NCBI GenBank assembly: GCA_018334735.1
Contig: JAGXLK010000026.1
Span: 1-11,028 of the forward strand
DNA from: Planctomycetota bacterium
Lineage (GTDB): Bacteria; Planctomycetota; Brocadiia; SM23-32
Reading direction: 5' to 3'
DNA length: 11,028 nucleotides
How positions within the stretch are numbered: the stretch's first letter is position 1; every line of letters starts with the position of its first letter. The notes under the pieces are model-generated. The model made no database searches and was not told the origin of the DNA. It worked only from the letters and a program-made list of their open reading frames with translations. Shown here piece by piece: positions 1-7,528 of this stretch. The position numbers and the translations under genes were made by a program.

Positions 1-1164
1 GCCTGTATCGAAAATCGCCAGAATGGCTCCTTCCTTAACTTTTGGAAGAGGTTGATTTTTCGCAAAAAAATCGCCACTTTCACAAACCGGTCCGACAACG
101 TCAACAATTTCCGTATCCAAAGCGTCGTAAGATTTGTCGTCATTTTTTACGATTTCCGGCATTCCATTTTGGGCTCGTGCTGGCCAGAGCCGATGAAACG
201 ACCCATAAAGAGTCGGCCGAAGCAGATCATTCATGCCTGCATCACAGACTAGAAACCGTTTTCCATGTCCGGTAACCTTGCGGTAAATCACCCGAGTCAA
301 CAGGATTCCACTCGGTCCGGAGACAAAACGACCGGGCTCTATAATAACCTGAGAATCCAAATTTTCAAGAAAAGGTTGCAAAGCGGCGGCATATTTTTCG
401 GGTCCGGGAACTTTTTCGCCCGTGTATGAAATACAATAACCACCCCCAAGATTGATGGTGTCGATCTCACATCCAAGTTTGCTGAGTTCCTCTCGAAGAG
501 CGGAAAGTTTCTCCAGGGCTTCGACATACGGGTCCGCTTTGTAAATCGGCGAACCCAGATGAACATGAAGTCCTCGAAGCCGAATTCCAGACATTTCAAG
601 GGATCGAGATGCAAGATCAGTGGCAACTCTAATACTTATCCCGAATTTGTTCTCTTTTTTGCCGGTGGTGGTTTTCTGGTGCGTCCCTGCGTCTACATCT
701 GGATTTATTCGCAGGGCAATATCGGCCGTTTGACCCATTTCGTCGGCCACCCGTGCTATACTCTCCATTTCCGCAGAGGACTCGACATTGAACATCCGTA
801 CGCCTGATTCCAAAGCAAACTCGATTTCCGCCGTCGTTTTGCCCACACCGGCGTAAACGACTTTGCCGGGGTCTCCTCCCGCCTGGATGACCCGAAAAAG
901 CTCTCCGCCGCTCACCACGTCAAAACCGCTTCCCTCCTGATGCAACAGCGTGAGCACAGCAAGGTTAGGGAGAGATTTTACCGAAAAACACACGAGCGGG
1001 TCCCAGCGCCCAAATGCGTCCCTGATCATGCGGTAGCGTTTTTTGAGCAAATCGGAGCTGTAAACGTAGCACGGGGTTTCGAATTCATCAACGATCTGCT
1101 CCACCGGCGCACCATCACAATGGAGTTCATCGTTTTCGTAGTAAAACCCAGACCTTTTCTCCAA
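1..1164 (-). CDS. lysA: Diaminopimelate decarboxylase, 3' end outside window
   Basis: This PLP enzyme decarboxylates meso-diaminopimelate to L-lysine, the last step of lysine synthesis, in the cytoplasm. I translated 388 uninterrupted codons by hand. Visible family landmarks are the N-terminal TPCYVYSSD, the PLP lysine K63 in CFSVKSLPN, HVHLGS near 200-205, the phosphate-binding GGG at 240-242, EPGR at 276-279, and the active-site cysteine C361 in GPVCESGDFF. Relatives are about 410-420 residues, so roughly the last 30 residues, including the conserved GAY-type segment, lie beyond position 1. The frame has no ATG upstream of the homologous region and is closed by an in-frame TGA near 1242. 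The best start is TTG at 1164, which has AAGGG seven bases upstream and gives a normal-length N-terminus. It is separated from radA by 136 bases and probably has its own promoter. The identification is firm; the TTG start is inferred. Confidence 0.95.
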   Translation of the reverse strand, partial: MEKRSGFYYENDELHCDGAPVEQIVDEFETPCYVYSSDLLKKRYRMIRDAFGRWDPLVCFSVKSLPNLAVLTLLHQEGSGFDVVSGGELFRVIQAGGDPGKVVYAGVGKTTAEIEFALESGVRMFNVESSAEMESIARVADEMGQTADIALRINPDVDAGTHQKTTTGKKENKFGISIRVATDLASRSLEMSGIRLRGLHVHLGSPIYKADPYVEALEKLSALREELSKLGCEIDTINLGGGYCISYTGEKVPGPEKYAAALQPFLENLDSQVIIEPGRFVSGPSGILLTRVIYRKVTGHGKRFLVCDAGMNDLLRPTLYGSFHRLWPARAQNGMPEIVKNDDKSYDALDTEIVDVVGPVCESGDFFAKNQPLPKVKEGAILAIFDTG

Positions 1165-1171
1165 AACAAAA

Positions 1172-1176
1172 CCCTT
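1172..1176 (-). promoter_or_regulatory. Ribosome binding site deciding the TTG start of lysA
   Basis: On the minus strand AAGGG lies seven bases before TTG at 1164. There is no ATG or GTG with a usable Shine-Dalgarno in the lysA frame between the upstream stop and the conserved N-terminus, so this site supports the non-ATG start. Confidence 0.6.
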
Positions 1177-1213
1177 CTCAAATTTCAGCGGATTCTCTGT
1201 CCGAAGGTTAAAA

Positions 1214-1243
1214 AGGATACAGGGAAGTTTACGGTAAAGTCAA
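1214..1243 (-). promoter_or_regulatory. Candidate sigma70 promoter for lysA
   Basis: The minus strand reads TTGACT (1243-1238), an 18-base spacer, then TATCCT (1219-1214). The -35 has five of six consensus bases and the -10 four of six. A start near 1207 would leave a leader of about 43 bases before the TTG codon. It sits in the only gap over 30 bases between genes in the window (1165-1300). I see no convincing rho-independent terminator in that gap, so read-through from radA is also possible. No riboswitch fold was recognised. Confidence 0.5.
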
Positions 1244-1300
1244 TGACACCGGCTTCGGATATAACAAAGAAAGAAGTCTCTATAACCTCGTCGGAAGAAA

Positions 1301-2668
1301 CTACTCCTCAAGCATTCCGAGACCTTCACGCAGATGTCGAACGGTTTTTATCCCTATATCAAGACCGGAAGGGACTTTTTTGTTTCCCGCGGGAACAATC
1401 GCTTTTTCAAAGCCGAGCTTCGCAGCTTCCGTCAGGCGCCTGTCCAGGTGACTCACCGCGCGGACCTCGCCCGAAAGCCCGACTTCGCCAATCGCCACGG
1501 CGTCCGCGGGAAATGGCACGTCCCGTTTGCTCGATATAATCGCGAGAGCCAGAGGTAAGTCTGCCGCCGGTTCGGCAACGCGCACACCTCCGGCCACATT
1601 GGCAAAAGCATCGCTGGGCCCAAGATTCAATCCCACACGTCTGTCCAGCACGGACAGAAGCATACCAAAACGTTTGTAATCAATCCCGCTTGCTTTGCGC
1701 TCGGGCGTGCCGTAAGAACTCGGTGTGACAAGTGCCTGAATTTCTACCAGTAGGGCACGATTGCCTTCGATGGCTGCCGTGACCACCGATCCGCTCTCCT
1801 GAGCGTCGCGTTCAGAAAGAAACAGTTCGCTTGGATTCGTCACGTCACGAAGACCTGTTTCGCCCATCTGGAAAACACCAATTTCATTTACAGAGCCAAA
1901 TCGATTTTTCGTAGCACGTAGAATGCGGAAAGACTGGGAGTGCTCGCTCTCAAAATAGAGAACCGTATCAACCATGTGCTCCAGTGCTTTGGGCCCGGCA
2001 ATCGAGCCACTTTTTGTCACGTGGCCGACCAAAAAAAGACCGGACGCCAGACGTTTCGCCTGGCGGATGAGTTCGGACCCGCTGGTCTTTAGGTGGGTCA
2101 GGCTTCCAATCGGTGAATCCAGATCGTCCACGATCACCATCTGGATGGAGTCAACAACTGTAACTTCAGGCTTTTCCTGTTCCAGAAGCGCAGCGATGGA
2201 GTCAAGAGATGTCTCAGCTGCCACCTGAAGCGGGCTTTCGCTTACCCCGAGCCGCTCCGCGCGGAGTTTTATCTGACTGAGCGATTCTTCGCAGCTTACG
2301 TAAATGCACGGGTGATCGCTCTGCGCGAGTTTACCCAGGGCCTGCAACAACACTGTCGATTTGCCGATGCCCGGTTCACCCCCGATCAAAACCGTCCCCC
2401 CGTGAAGAATACCTCCGCCGAGGACCCGATCGAATTCCGTTATGCCCGTCTGCAACCGCGCACGGGTCTCCTCGGGAATTTCAGGAAGAGTGTAGCTTTC
2501 AGCGGGGCGTGCTCCCTGGCCGGCACGGCGGAATCCGCTCGAATCACCTTCGGAAACCGTTTCCGCCAGCGAATCCCATTCGCCACAGTTCGGGCATCGA
2601 CCGCTCCAGCGGGCAAAGGATGCTCCGCATTCGCTGCAGACATATCGGGCGTGCTTTTTTTTGCTCAT
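1301..2668 (-). CDS. radA: DNA repair protein RadA (branch-migration ATPase)
   Basis: RadA (Sms) is a RecA-like hexameric ATPase that assists branch migration and processing of recombination intermediates. At 455 residues it matches the family length (about 450-460). Visible in order are a four-cysteine zinc finger (C11, C14, C25, C28), Walker A GEPGIGKST at 97-105 with K103, a Walker B-like strand ending VTVVDS with D173, the RadA signature KNRFGS at 254-259, and a Lon-protease-like C-terminal domain from about 286 that includes GGVRVAEPAADLPLALA. The ATG at 2668 has AAGGA six bases upstream, overlapping the TAA stop of the sugar kinase, so the two are probably translationally coupled. It is the last gene of the tight operon. 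All key motifs appear intact. Confidence 0.97.
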   Translation of the reverse strand: MSKKKHARYVCSECGASFARWSGRCPNCGEWDSLAETVSEGDSSGFRRAGQGARPAESYTLPEIPEETRARLQTGITEFDRVLGGGILHGGTVLIGGEPGIGKSTVLLQALGKLAQSDHPCIYVSCEESLSQIKLRAERLGVSESPLQVAAETSLDSIAALLEQEKPEVTVVDSIQMVIVDDLDSPIGSLTHLKTSGSELIRQAKRLASGLFLVGHVTKSGSIAGPKALEHMVDTVLYFESEHSQSFRILRATKNRFGSVNEIGVFQMGETGLRDVTNPSELFLSERDAQESGSVVTAAIEGNRALLVEIQALVTPSSYGTPERKASGIDYKRFGMLLSVLDRRVGLNLGPSDAFANVAGGVRVAEPAADLPLALAIISSKRDVPFPADAVAIGEVGLSGEVRAVSHLDRRLTEAAKLGFEKAIVPAGNKKVPSGLDIGIKTVRHLREGLGMLEE

Positions 2669-2677
2669 TTGCCTTCC

Positions 2678-3610
2678 TTATTTTTGGGGCGTTCGCTCCG
2701 GCGGATTCCCTTGAAGAAAACGTTCAAGCTCTTCCCTTGTTGGGATGCCGGCTCGGCCGCCAAGTTGCCGGCATTTCAGAGCGGAAGTCGCGGAAGCAAA
2801 CCGAAGCGTCTCCTCCAGATCCCGGCCTTCGGCCAGACTCAGCGCGAATGCACCATGGTAAACGTCCCCGCACCCGGTGGTGTCAATTACCTCAACATCA
2901 TAAGCCGGTTGCCGCGCCATTGCACTGCCGTCATAACACCATGAGCCCCCGTCGCCATCGGTGATTACCGCCGCTTTTGCGCCATTCGGTTCTATTTCCT
3001 CATAAAGAAGCTGGCAAAGCTGCTCCGGGTCCTGTTTGTCATAACGATTCTCCGCAAACACCCGCGGGACAATGGCATAGTCAACAACTTCCAAGAGACG
3101 GTCTGGGCTTTCACCACCGGGTTCCAGATCGACGGTGACCGGTCGGCCCAAATCACGTGCGATACGCGCGGCCTTAAGAGCGGCCTCGGGCTGAAAATTG
3201 TCAATATGCAGAACTTTTGTATCACCGATAATCTCCGGTGTGATCTGCGAAGGCAATGTTTGAGGTTGCGTTTGGTCTGTCCACAGAATGCTCCGACAAC
3301 CCGAGGAGGAATCGGCTATTACCGCTGCGGTGAGAACAGATTGACCTCCCACACGGCGCACGTGCGAACAATCAACGCCATCCTCTGATAACTGGCGGAG
3401 AGCAATCTCTCCGAGGGGTTCGGTTCCCAGCGAACCAATCCAAGCTGCACATCCCCCGAGCCGTGAAACTGCAACAAGCGCTGTAGCGACAAGACCGCCC
3501 CCCTGGAGACGAATCTGTTCCGCTTTCAACTTTTCATCAGGTGCCGGGAGCCGATGAGCTTCCAGGACAATATCCAGGGCACAGCAACCTATACCGATAA
3601 CATCGTACAT
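2678..3610 (-). CDS. PfkB-family sugar kinase, YihV-like branch
   Basis: This is a ribokinase/PfkB-superfamily kinase that transfers phosphate from ATP to a sugar hydroxyl. At 310 residues it has the normal size. The N-terminus YDVIGIGCCALDI holds D13, a likely sugar contact. GGG at 37-39 matches the first PfkB signature region. The second signature is DTTGCGDVYHGAF at 243-255 with catalytic base D249. The C-terminal RFAS...ALKC...GGRAGIP pattern resembles E. coli YihV (sulfofructose kinase), but other members of this branch act on other sugars and the substrate cannot be read from sequence. The anion-hole motif has cysteine where alanine is usual. I chose ATG at 3610 because GGAGG lies just upstream; the in-frame ATG at 3622 has no good site. 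It follows the glycosidase by 18 bases, suggesting it phosphorylates the released or a derived sugar (inference). Confidence 0.88.
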   Translation of the reverse strand: MYDVIGIGCCALDIVLEAHRLPAPDEKLKAEQIRLQGGGLVATALVAVSRLGGCAAWIGSLGTEPLGEIALRQLSEDGVDCSHVRRVGGQSVLTAAVIADSSSGCRSILWTDQTQPQTLPSQITPEIIGDTKVLHIDNFQPEAALKAARIARDLGRPVTVDLEPGGESPDRLLEVVDYAIVPRVFAENRYDKQDPEQLCQLLYEEIEPNGAKAAVITDGDGGSWCYDGSAMARQPAYDVEVIDTTGCGDVYHGAFALSLAEGRDLEETLRFASATSALKCRQLGGRAGIPTREELERFLQGNPPERTPQK

Positions 3611-3628
3611 CACCCCTCCCATCCCGTT

Positions 3629-5593
3629 TTAAATCTCGCCGAATTCAATGATGACCATTTCGTGACCTGTGAAAGCCGCCAGTTCCGGGACGGTGTAGCC
3701 GCCCTCGTATGTGAAATCCAGTTTTTCTCTTTCCGGCGCTGTATAGACCCGTTTGGGAGGCCGTTCGGTTCGAATCCTGACTTTTGGGGCGAGCACAGTC
3801 TGAGCCTCCTCGATCACATCGAGGTCCGTGCGCCTTTCCGGCACGTAGTTCAAGATATGCAGAACCAACCGGTCCTGTTTCTCCTGTCGAAGAAGACCAA
3901 CCCGAGCGGTACTGGGCAAATTTTCGCGAAGATATTTTTCTGGTCGCAGCAATGTAAGTGCGTTAGCCATGATTTGCCTGTAAATCCGGGCTCCTTGGTC
4001 CGCATAGAGCTGAAACAGCGGGTGAGCAAAATAAACCACGTTCTTGTTGCGCACGATGGCAGGATAATCGCTGACGCGGTCAAAGGGAGTCGGTCCATGC
4101 GAACAGAATTTTTTCCAGCTTCGATTAAAATAGGGTACTCCTACCCGGGCCAGGACGTTCGCGTCGCCAGTGGTTTTTATGCAGCAACCGCCATCGTACA
4201 TCATATATTTGAACGATCCGATTTCTTGAGCCAATTCAGGATCGAGCTGGCAGATGAAGTTCGGGTCATACTTATGAGGCCCAATGTATTCAACACCGAG
4301 TTCTGGCAGAACGAAACGATCTTCCTCGGTCGCCATCCCACTTTTTCCGCTGGCTATCAGTTTCCCCCCATCACGCAGGAAGCACTGGATTTTCTCGACA
4401 AGAGAAGGCCCCATTCTCACTTCGTCGGGTAGGATTAGAACCTGATAGCAGCCAAAGTCACTTTCATTGTCGACCACATCGAACAGTTCATGCGTTTCCA
4501 GCAGCCCACGCACCGCTCCACCAATGCTGTCTTCGATTGCTTCGTCGTAAAAAACGGCAACTTCACTCACTGGTTGTGCGTCGACACACCACGGTTCTTT
4601 GTCCTGGACAGATTCGTAGACGTTTCCGATGAGATCGTACACGGCGGGGTCGAGCTTACCCCTGGGGTGGAGCTGATCACCGACACTGCAATGTGCGCCG
4701 CCGGCCAGCATCGAGAAACATTCAAATTCCAGGGCGGCCTGATTTTTCAACCCGCCAAAGTCGCCCCACGTTCGGTGGAAACGTGCTGTCATCCCCAGGG
4801 TGGGTTTATCGAAATTGCGGAAATAGCGCTGGAAAAGCGGAAAATGTGCGTAACTCCAGCCACCGGTCGGAAGCGATTCAATCTCGATGTGTGTGAAATG
4901 CTCGAGCCAGTCGGACTTGCCCTGTCGCAGGCAGCTATTGAAGAAAACGGATGCGTCGGGTCGAATCTGTTGGGCGAGTTTGCGTACCCGGGCCATTAAC
5001 GCGCTCCTTTTATCTTCGTTCCAGGCACGGACGCTTTTATCATCATCGATATCGATGTCGTCGACCTGCATTTTTTCCAGGCAACTCCAGCAAAAACATG
5101 CCGGACTGGGGCCGGACCAGATATCCATGAAAAGCCCATCGATCTCGTAGTTTTCCAGCACCTCTTCCGTTATATCGAGCAGGTAACTCTGATAATCTTC
5201 GTTCAGCAGGCAGATTCCGTGCCAGGCCGCTTCAGTAGGGCCCGCCAGCCACATGCTTCCGTCGCGATTGATCGCCGCCCATTCCGGGTGGTTGTGTGCA
5301 GCCCATTCATCCCAGGCAACGGTGATGTAGGCTGGCACGCGAATATCTCGGTCGTGACAGGCTTCGATCATCTCCCCGAGCAGGTCGATTTCCAGGGAGG
5401 GATGTTTGGGACCAATTTGAGTGTCGTAGTAGCACATTCCATGGTGACCGCGGGCGAAAACCGTCACGCTGTCGACATGAGCCGCCTGCAAAGTGTCCGC
5501 AAAACGTTGTGGGTCAAAAGCCGATCCGACGTCTGGGATGTCGGGTGACGTGTGGAAATCCAGGTGGATTTGTCTAAACGGTAAATCTTGCAT
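3629..5593 (-). CDS. Putative glycosidase, GHL6-type TIM barrel with trimerisation-like domain
   Basis: This 654-residue protein looks like a hypothetical glycosyl hydrolase of the GHL6 (alpha-fucosidase-like) type. The N-terminal half is a TIM barrel: FRQIHLDFHTSPDIPDVG at 6-23, a VTVFARGHHGMCYY strand-loop, VPAYITVAWDEWAAHNHPEW at 86-105, and GLFMDIWSGP at 153-162 with D157 the best candidate nucleophile. HIEIESLP (E237, E239) offers possible acid/base residues. A cysteine cluster C166/C168/C171 follows the nucleophile. From about 340 to 550 there is an alpha/beta domain like the beta-galactosidase trimerisation domain (YQVLILPDEVRM, LRDGGKLIASGKSG), then a small beta-rich end. No signal peptide is visible, so it is likely cytoplasmic and acts on imported glycosides. 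The frame stays open to 5740, but the barrel starts right after ATG 5593, which has a GGAGGAG site and avoids overlap with glgC. Substrate unknown. Confidence 0.78.
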   Translation of the reverse strand: MQDLPFRQIHLDFHTSPDIPDVGSAFDPQRFADTLQAAHVDSVTVFARGHHGMCYYDTQIGPKHPSLEIDLLGEMIEACHDRDIRVPAYITVAWDEWAAHNHPEWAAINRDGSMWLAGPTEAAWHGICLLNEDYQSYLLDITEEVLENYEIDGLFMDIWSGPSPACFCWSCLEKMQVDDIDIDDDKSVRAWNEDKRSALMARVRKLAQQIRPDASVFFNSCLRQGKSDWLEHFTHIEIESLPTGGWSYAHFPLFQRYFRNFDKPTLGMTARFHRTWGDFGGLKNQAALEFECFSMLAGGAHCSVGDQLHPRGKLDPAVYDLIGNVYESVQDKEPWCVDAQPVSEVAVFYDEAIEDSIGGAVRGLLETHELFDVVDNESDFGCYQVLILPDEVRMGPSLVEKIQCFLRDGGKLIASGKSGMATEEDRFVLPELGVEYIGPHKYDPNFICQLDPELAQEIGSFKYMMYDGGCCIKTTGDANVLARVGVPYFNRSWKKFCSHGPTPFDRVSDYPAIVRNKNVVYFAHPLFQLYADQGARIYRQIMANALTLLRPEKYLRENLPSTARVGLLRQEKQDRLVLHILNYVPERRTDLDVIEEAQTVLAPKVRIRTERPPKRVYTAPEREKLDFTYEGGYTVPELAAFTGHEMVIIEFGEI

Positions 5594-5602
5594 CGAACGG
5601 TT

Positions 5603-5609
5603 CTCCTCC
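5603..5609 (-). promoter_or_regulatory. Ribosome binding site deciding the glycosidase start
   Basis: GGAGGAG lies nine bases before ATG at 5593, between the glgC stop (5615-5613) and the glycosidase. It supports this start over an open-frame extension of 49 codons that would run back inside glgC. Confidence 0.75.
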
Positions 5610-5612
5610 AAT

Positions 5613-6902
5613 TTAAATTCGCGTACCGTCGGGTATGACGGTGTTTTTGGGGACGACGATGACTCCATCCCGTACGGAAAAGAGCTCTTTGTCCACATCT
5701 TGTAGCCCTTTTTTGCCCGTGATGTGGACGTCCCGACCAATTCTGGGGTTTTTGTCGATGATGCAGTTCTCGATCACACATCCGGGGCCGATCCCCACCG
5801 GTGGTAAATCAGACAAATCGTCTTGATGTTTCGGCGTTTCGTAGAAATCTGCGCCCATGATAATCGCCCGGTCAATGCGGGTCCGATCTCCAATCGGCGA
5901 CCGCAGTCCGATAACGGAGTCGGTGATAGATTCAGCCGCAATCTCCGAACCCGCGCCGATGATACTGTCGTGTATATGACATTCGTTGATCTTGGGAGGG
6001 GGGAGGAATCGCGAGCGGGTATAGACGGGGGCGTGGGGGGCGTAAAGATCGAAAACAGGCTGGCGGCTTGCCACTTCCAGATTGGCCTGATAAAAACTTT
6101 TGATCGTCCCGATATCCTTCCAGTATCCGTCGAAGGTGTGGGCGTTCACAGCGAAGCTATCCAGACAGCGAGGGATAATTTCAGCTCCGAAATCATCGCA
6201 ATCCGGGTTGTCGTGAAGCACTTTTTCAAGCACCTCGGCTTTGAAAAGATAAATTCCCATTGATGCCATGAACATACGTTGATTATTGGCATTCTCCGAC
6301 ACGGCAAATTCGGGGTCGATGGTTTCGGCGGAGGGTTTTTCAATAAAAGCATCAACAGAACCCTCTTCGGACAGACTGACGATTCCGAACTCTGAAACTT
6401 CAGAATCGAGCACGGGTGTGCAGCAGATCGTGGCGTCGGCGTTGCTCTCTTTATGTTCCTTTACCATTCGGCTCAGGTCCATGCGATAGAGCTGATCCCC
6501 GCTCAGGATAAGCGTGAGAGGGGGGTTGTAATCGGAGACAAATCGAAGGTTCTGCCGCACGGCATCCGCTGTGCCCTGGTACCATTGACCGTCGGTAAGC
6601 GTCTGCTGGGCAGGAAGAATTTCCACCCATCCTTTGCTGAACGCGTCAAATTTGTATGTGTTCGCAATGTGTCGGAGCAGTGAGACACTGTTAAATTGTG
6701 TCAGGACGTAAACGCGGTTGACTCCGCTGTTCAAGCAGTTGGAAATCGGGATGTCGATCAGACGGTACTGGCCAAGGAGCGGGACCGCCGGTTTGGCCCG
6801 GTCGCGCGTGAGCGGATAGAGGCGAGCCCCACGTCCTCCCCCGAGGATGAGGGCGAGGACATTAAGGACCGGCTTCGGCTTCTGTTGGCGACTACCACGC
6901 AT
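5613..6902 (-). CDS. glgC: Glucose-1-phosphate adenylyltransferase
   Basis: GlgC makes ADP-glucose and pyrophosphate from glucose-1-phosphate and ATP, the committed step of bacterial glycogen synthesis. The 429-residue length matches the cyanobacterial/plant-like form. Motifs seen: nucleotide-binding LILGGGRGARLYPLT at 18-32, RAKPAVPLLGQYRLIDIPIS at 35-54, WYQGTADAVRQ at 107-117, catalytic D136 in LILSGDQLY, FIEKP at 186-190, YWKDIGT at 260-266 with sugar-phosphate lysine K262, and the PVYTRSRFLPPPKI linker into a C-terminal left-handed beta-helix. The ATG at 6902 is three bases after the RNase HI stop; the nearest purine tract (AAGGA) is about 13 bases away, so translation probably depends on coupling with the upstream gene. 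The allosteric effector cannot be decided from sequence. No branching or synthase gene lies in the window. Confidence 0.96.
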   Translation of the reverse strand: MRGSRQQKPKPVLNVLALILGGGRGARLYPLTRDRAKPAVPLLGQYRLIDIPISNCLNSGVNRVYVLTQFNSVSLLRHIANTYKFDAFSKGWVEILPAQQTLTDGQWYQGTADAVRQNLRFVSDYNPPLTLILSGDQLYRMDLSRMVKEHKESNADATICCTPVLDSEVSEFGIVSLSEEGSVDAFIEKPSAETIDPEFAVSENANNQRMFMASMGIYLFKAEVLEKVLHDNPDCDDFGAEIIPRCLDSFAVNAHTFDGYWKDIGTIKSFYQANLEVASRQPVFDLYAPHAPVYTRSRFLPPPKINECHIHDSIIGAGSEIAAESITDSVIGLRSPIGDRTRIDRAIIMGADFYETPKHQDDLSDLPPVGIGPGCVIENCIIDKNPRIGRDVHITGKKGLQDVDKELFSVRDGVIVVPKNTVIPDGTRI

Positions 6903-6905
6903 CTG

Positions 6906-7514
6906 TTAAGAATTGTCCTTTTTTGCTTTTTTGCTCTGTTTTTGGGCGATTTTGTCGGCTTCTTTGTTTTCTTCACGGGGCACATGTTCGGCCGACCAAT
7001 TATCAAACTCCACGAGCAGCTTGTGGGCTGCTTTGTGAAGTTTGGCCAGGGTCCGATTCTTCACGCGATACTCTCCGGTGAGCTGGCGCACAAGAAGCTG
7101 GCTATCGGAGCGAATCGTAATATTTCTGCATTTCAGCTTCAGAGCTCTTTTCAGGCCGGCAAGCAGGGCTTTATATTCGGCAACATTATTTGTGGCTTTC
7201 CCGATCGGGGATCCCCAGCTCTGTAGTTCCTTGCCGCCAGGCGCTTTCAGAACCATACCAATCCCCGCGGAGCCGGGATTGCCCCGGGAAGAACCGTCGC
7301 AGTTCAAAATCATGTCGTCCGGCGTTTCTTCTGTTTCCTGTTTCCTGTCGGATTTCTCAGGAACCGAAAGCTCGATTTCCCTCTGTTCGATCGAGTTTCG
7401 CAGGGAGCGGAAGAATTCATCAATCTGTTCACGGGATATATCAGGCTCGAGTTCGTAAAGTTTATCCCAGGCAATCGCTCGATAAATAGCCTGGAGGATT
7501 TCCAACTCTCGCAT
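6906..7514 (-). CDS. Ribonuclease HI with N-terminal extension
   Basis: RNase HI cleaves the RNA strand of RNA-DNA hybrids using two metal ions. The 202-residue protein has a C-terminal RNase H fold of the RVT_3/Bacillus-archaeal kind, with the four acidic catalytic residues in place: D73 in LNCDGSSRGNPGSAGIG, E113 in NNVAEYKALLAGL, D137 in IRSDSQLLVRQL, and D187 in HVPREENKEAD. The first 65 residues are an extra helical segment (ELEILQAIYRAIAWDKLYEL, then DISREQIDEFFRSLRN) followed by a charged linker; I do not recognise it as a hybrid-binding domain. The C-terminus is lysine-rich (KQSKKAKKDNS). ATG 7514 is preferred, with GAGGA 11 bases upstream. A TTG at 7532 overlapping the preceding stop would add six residues. 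It sits between the GHMP kinase and glgC. An active RNase HI is likely; the role of the extension is unknown. Confidence 0.9.
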   Translation of the reverse strand: MRELEILQAIYRAIAWDKLYELEPDISREQIDEFFRSLRNSIEQREIELSVPEKSDRKQETEETPDDMILNCDGSSRGNPGSAGIGMVLKAPGGKELQSWGSPIGKATNNVAEYKALLAGLKRALKLKCRNITIRSDSQLLVRQLTGEYRVKNRTLAKLHKAAHKLLVEFDNWSAEHVPREENKEADKIAQKQSKKAKKDNS

Positions 7515-7528
7515 ATTTCCGCGATTCC

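Noticed and set aside
339..626. 95-codon open frame on the minus strand within lysA
   Set aside because: It is in the wrong frame relative to the continuous LysA translation, which carries all conserved motifs.
1165..1300. Riboswitch or T-box ahead of lysA
   Set aside because: The 136-base gap, of which only about 43 bases would be transcribed from the candidate promoter, shows no lysine riboswitch or T-box landmark and no terminator hairpin.
940..1539. 199-codon open frame on the plus strand across the lysA/radA junction
   Set aside because: It is antisense to two clearly identified genes and has no recognisable motif.
2312..2944. 210-codon open frame on the plus strand
   Set aside because: It is a shadow of radA and the PfkB kinase; low-complexity basic composition and no domain.
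2678..3610. Calling the PfkB kinase a sulfofructose kinase
   Set aside because: The similarity to YihV is at subfamily level only, and no sulfoquinovosidase, isomerase or aldolase of sulfoglycolysis is present.
3554..4432. 292-codon open frame on the plus strand
   Set aside because: It is antisense to the glycosidase and PfkB genes, has no recognisable domain, and its openness follows from codon use of the real genes.
5594..5740. 49-codon N-terminal extension of the glycosidase frame to 5740
   Set aside because: It lies inside the 3' end of glgC in another frame, reads like non-protein sequence (MVGTSTSRAKKGYK), and a strong Shine-Dalgarno precedes ATG 5593.
6696..7226. 176-codon open frame on the plus strand with a hydrophobic stretch
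   Set aside because: The apparent membrane segment is the complement of lysine codons at the RNase HI C-terminus, so it is an artefact.
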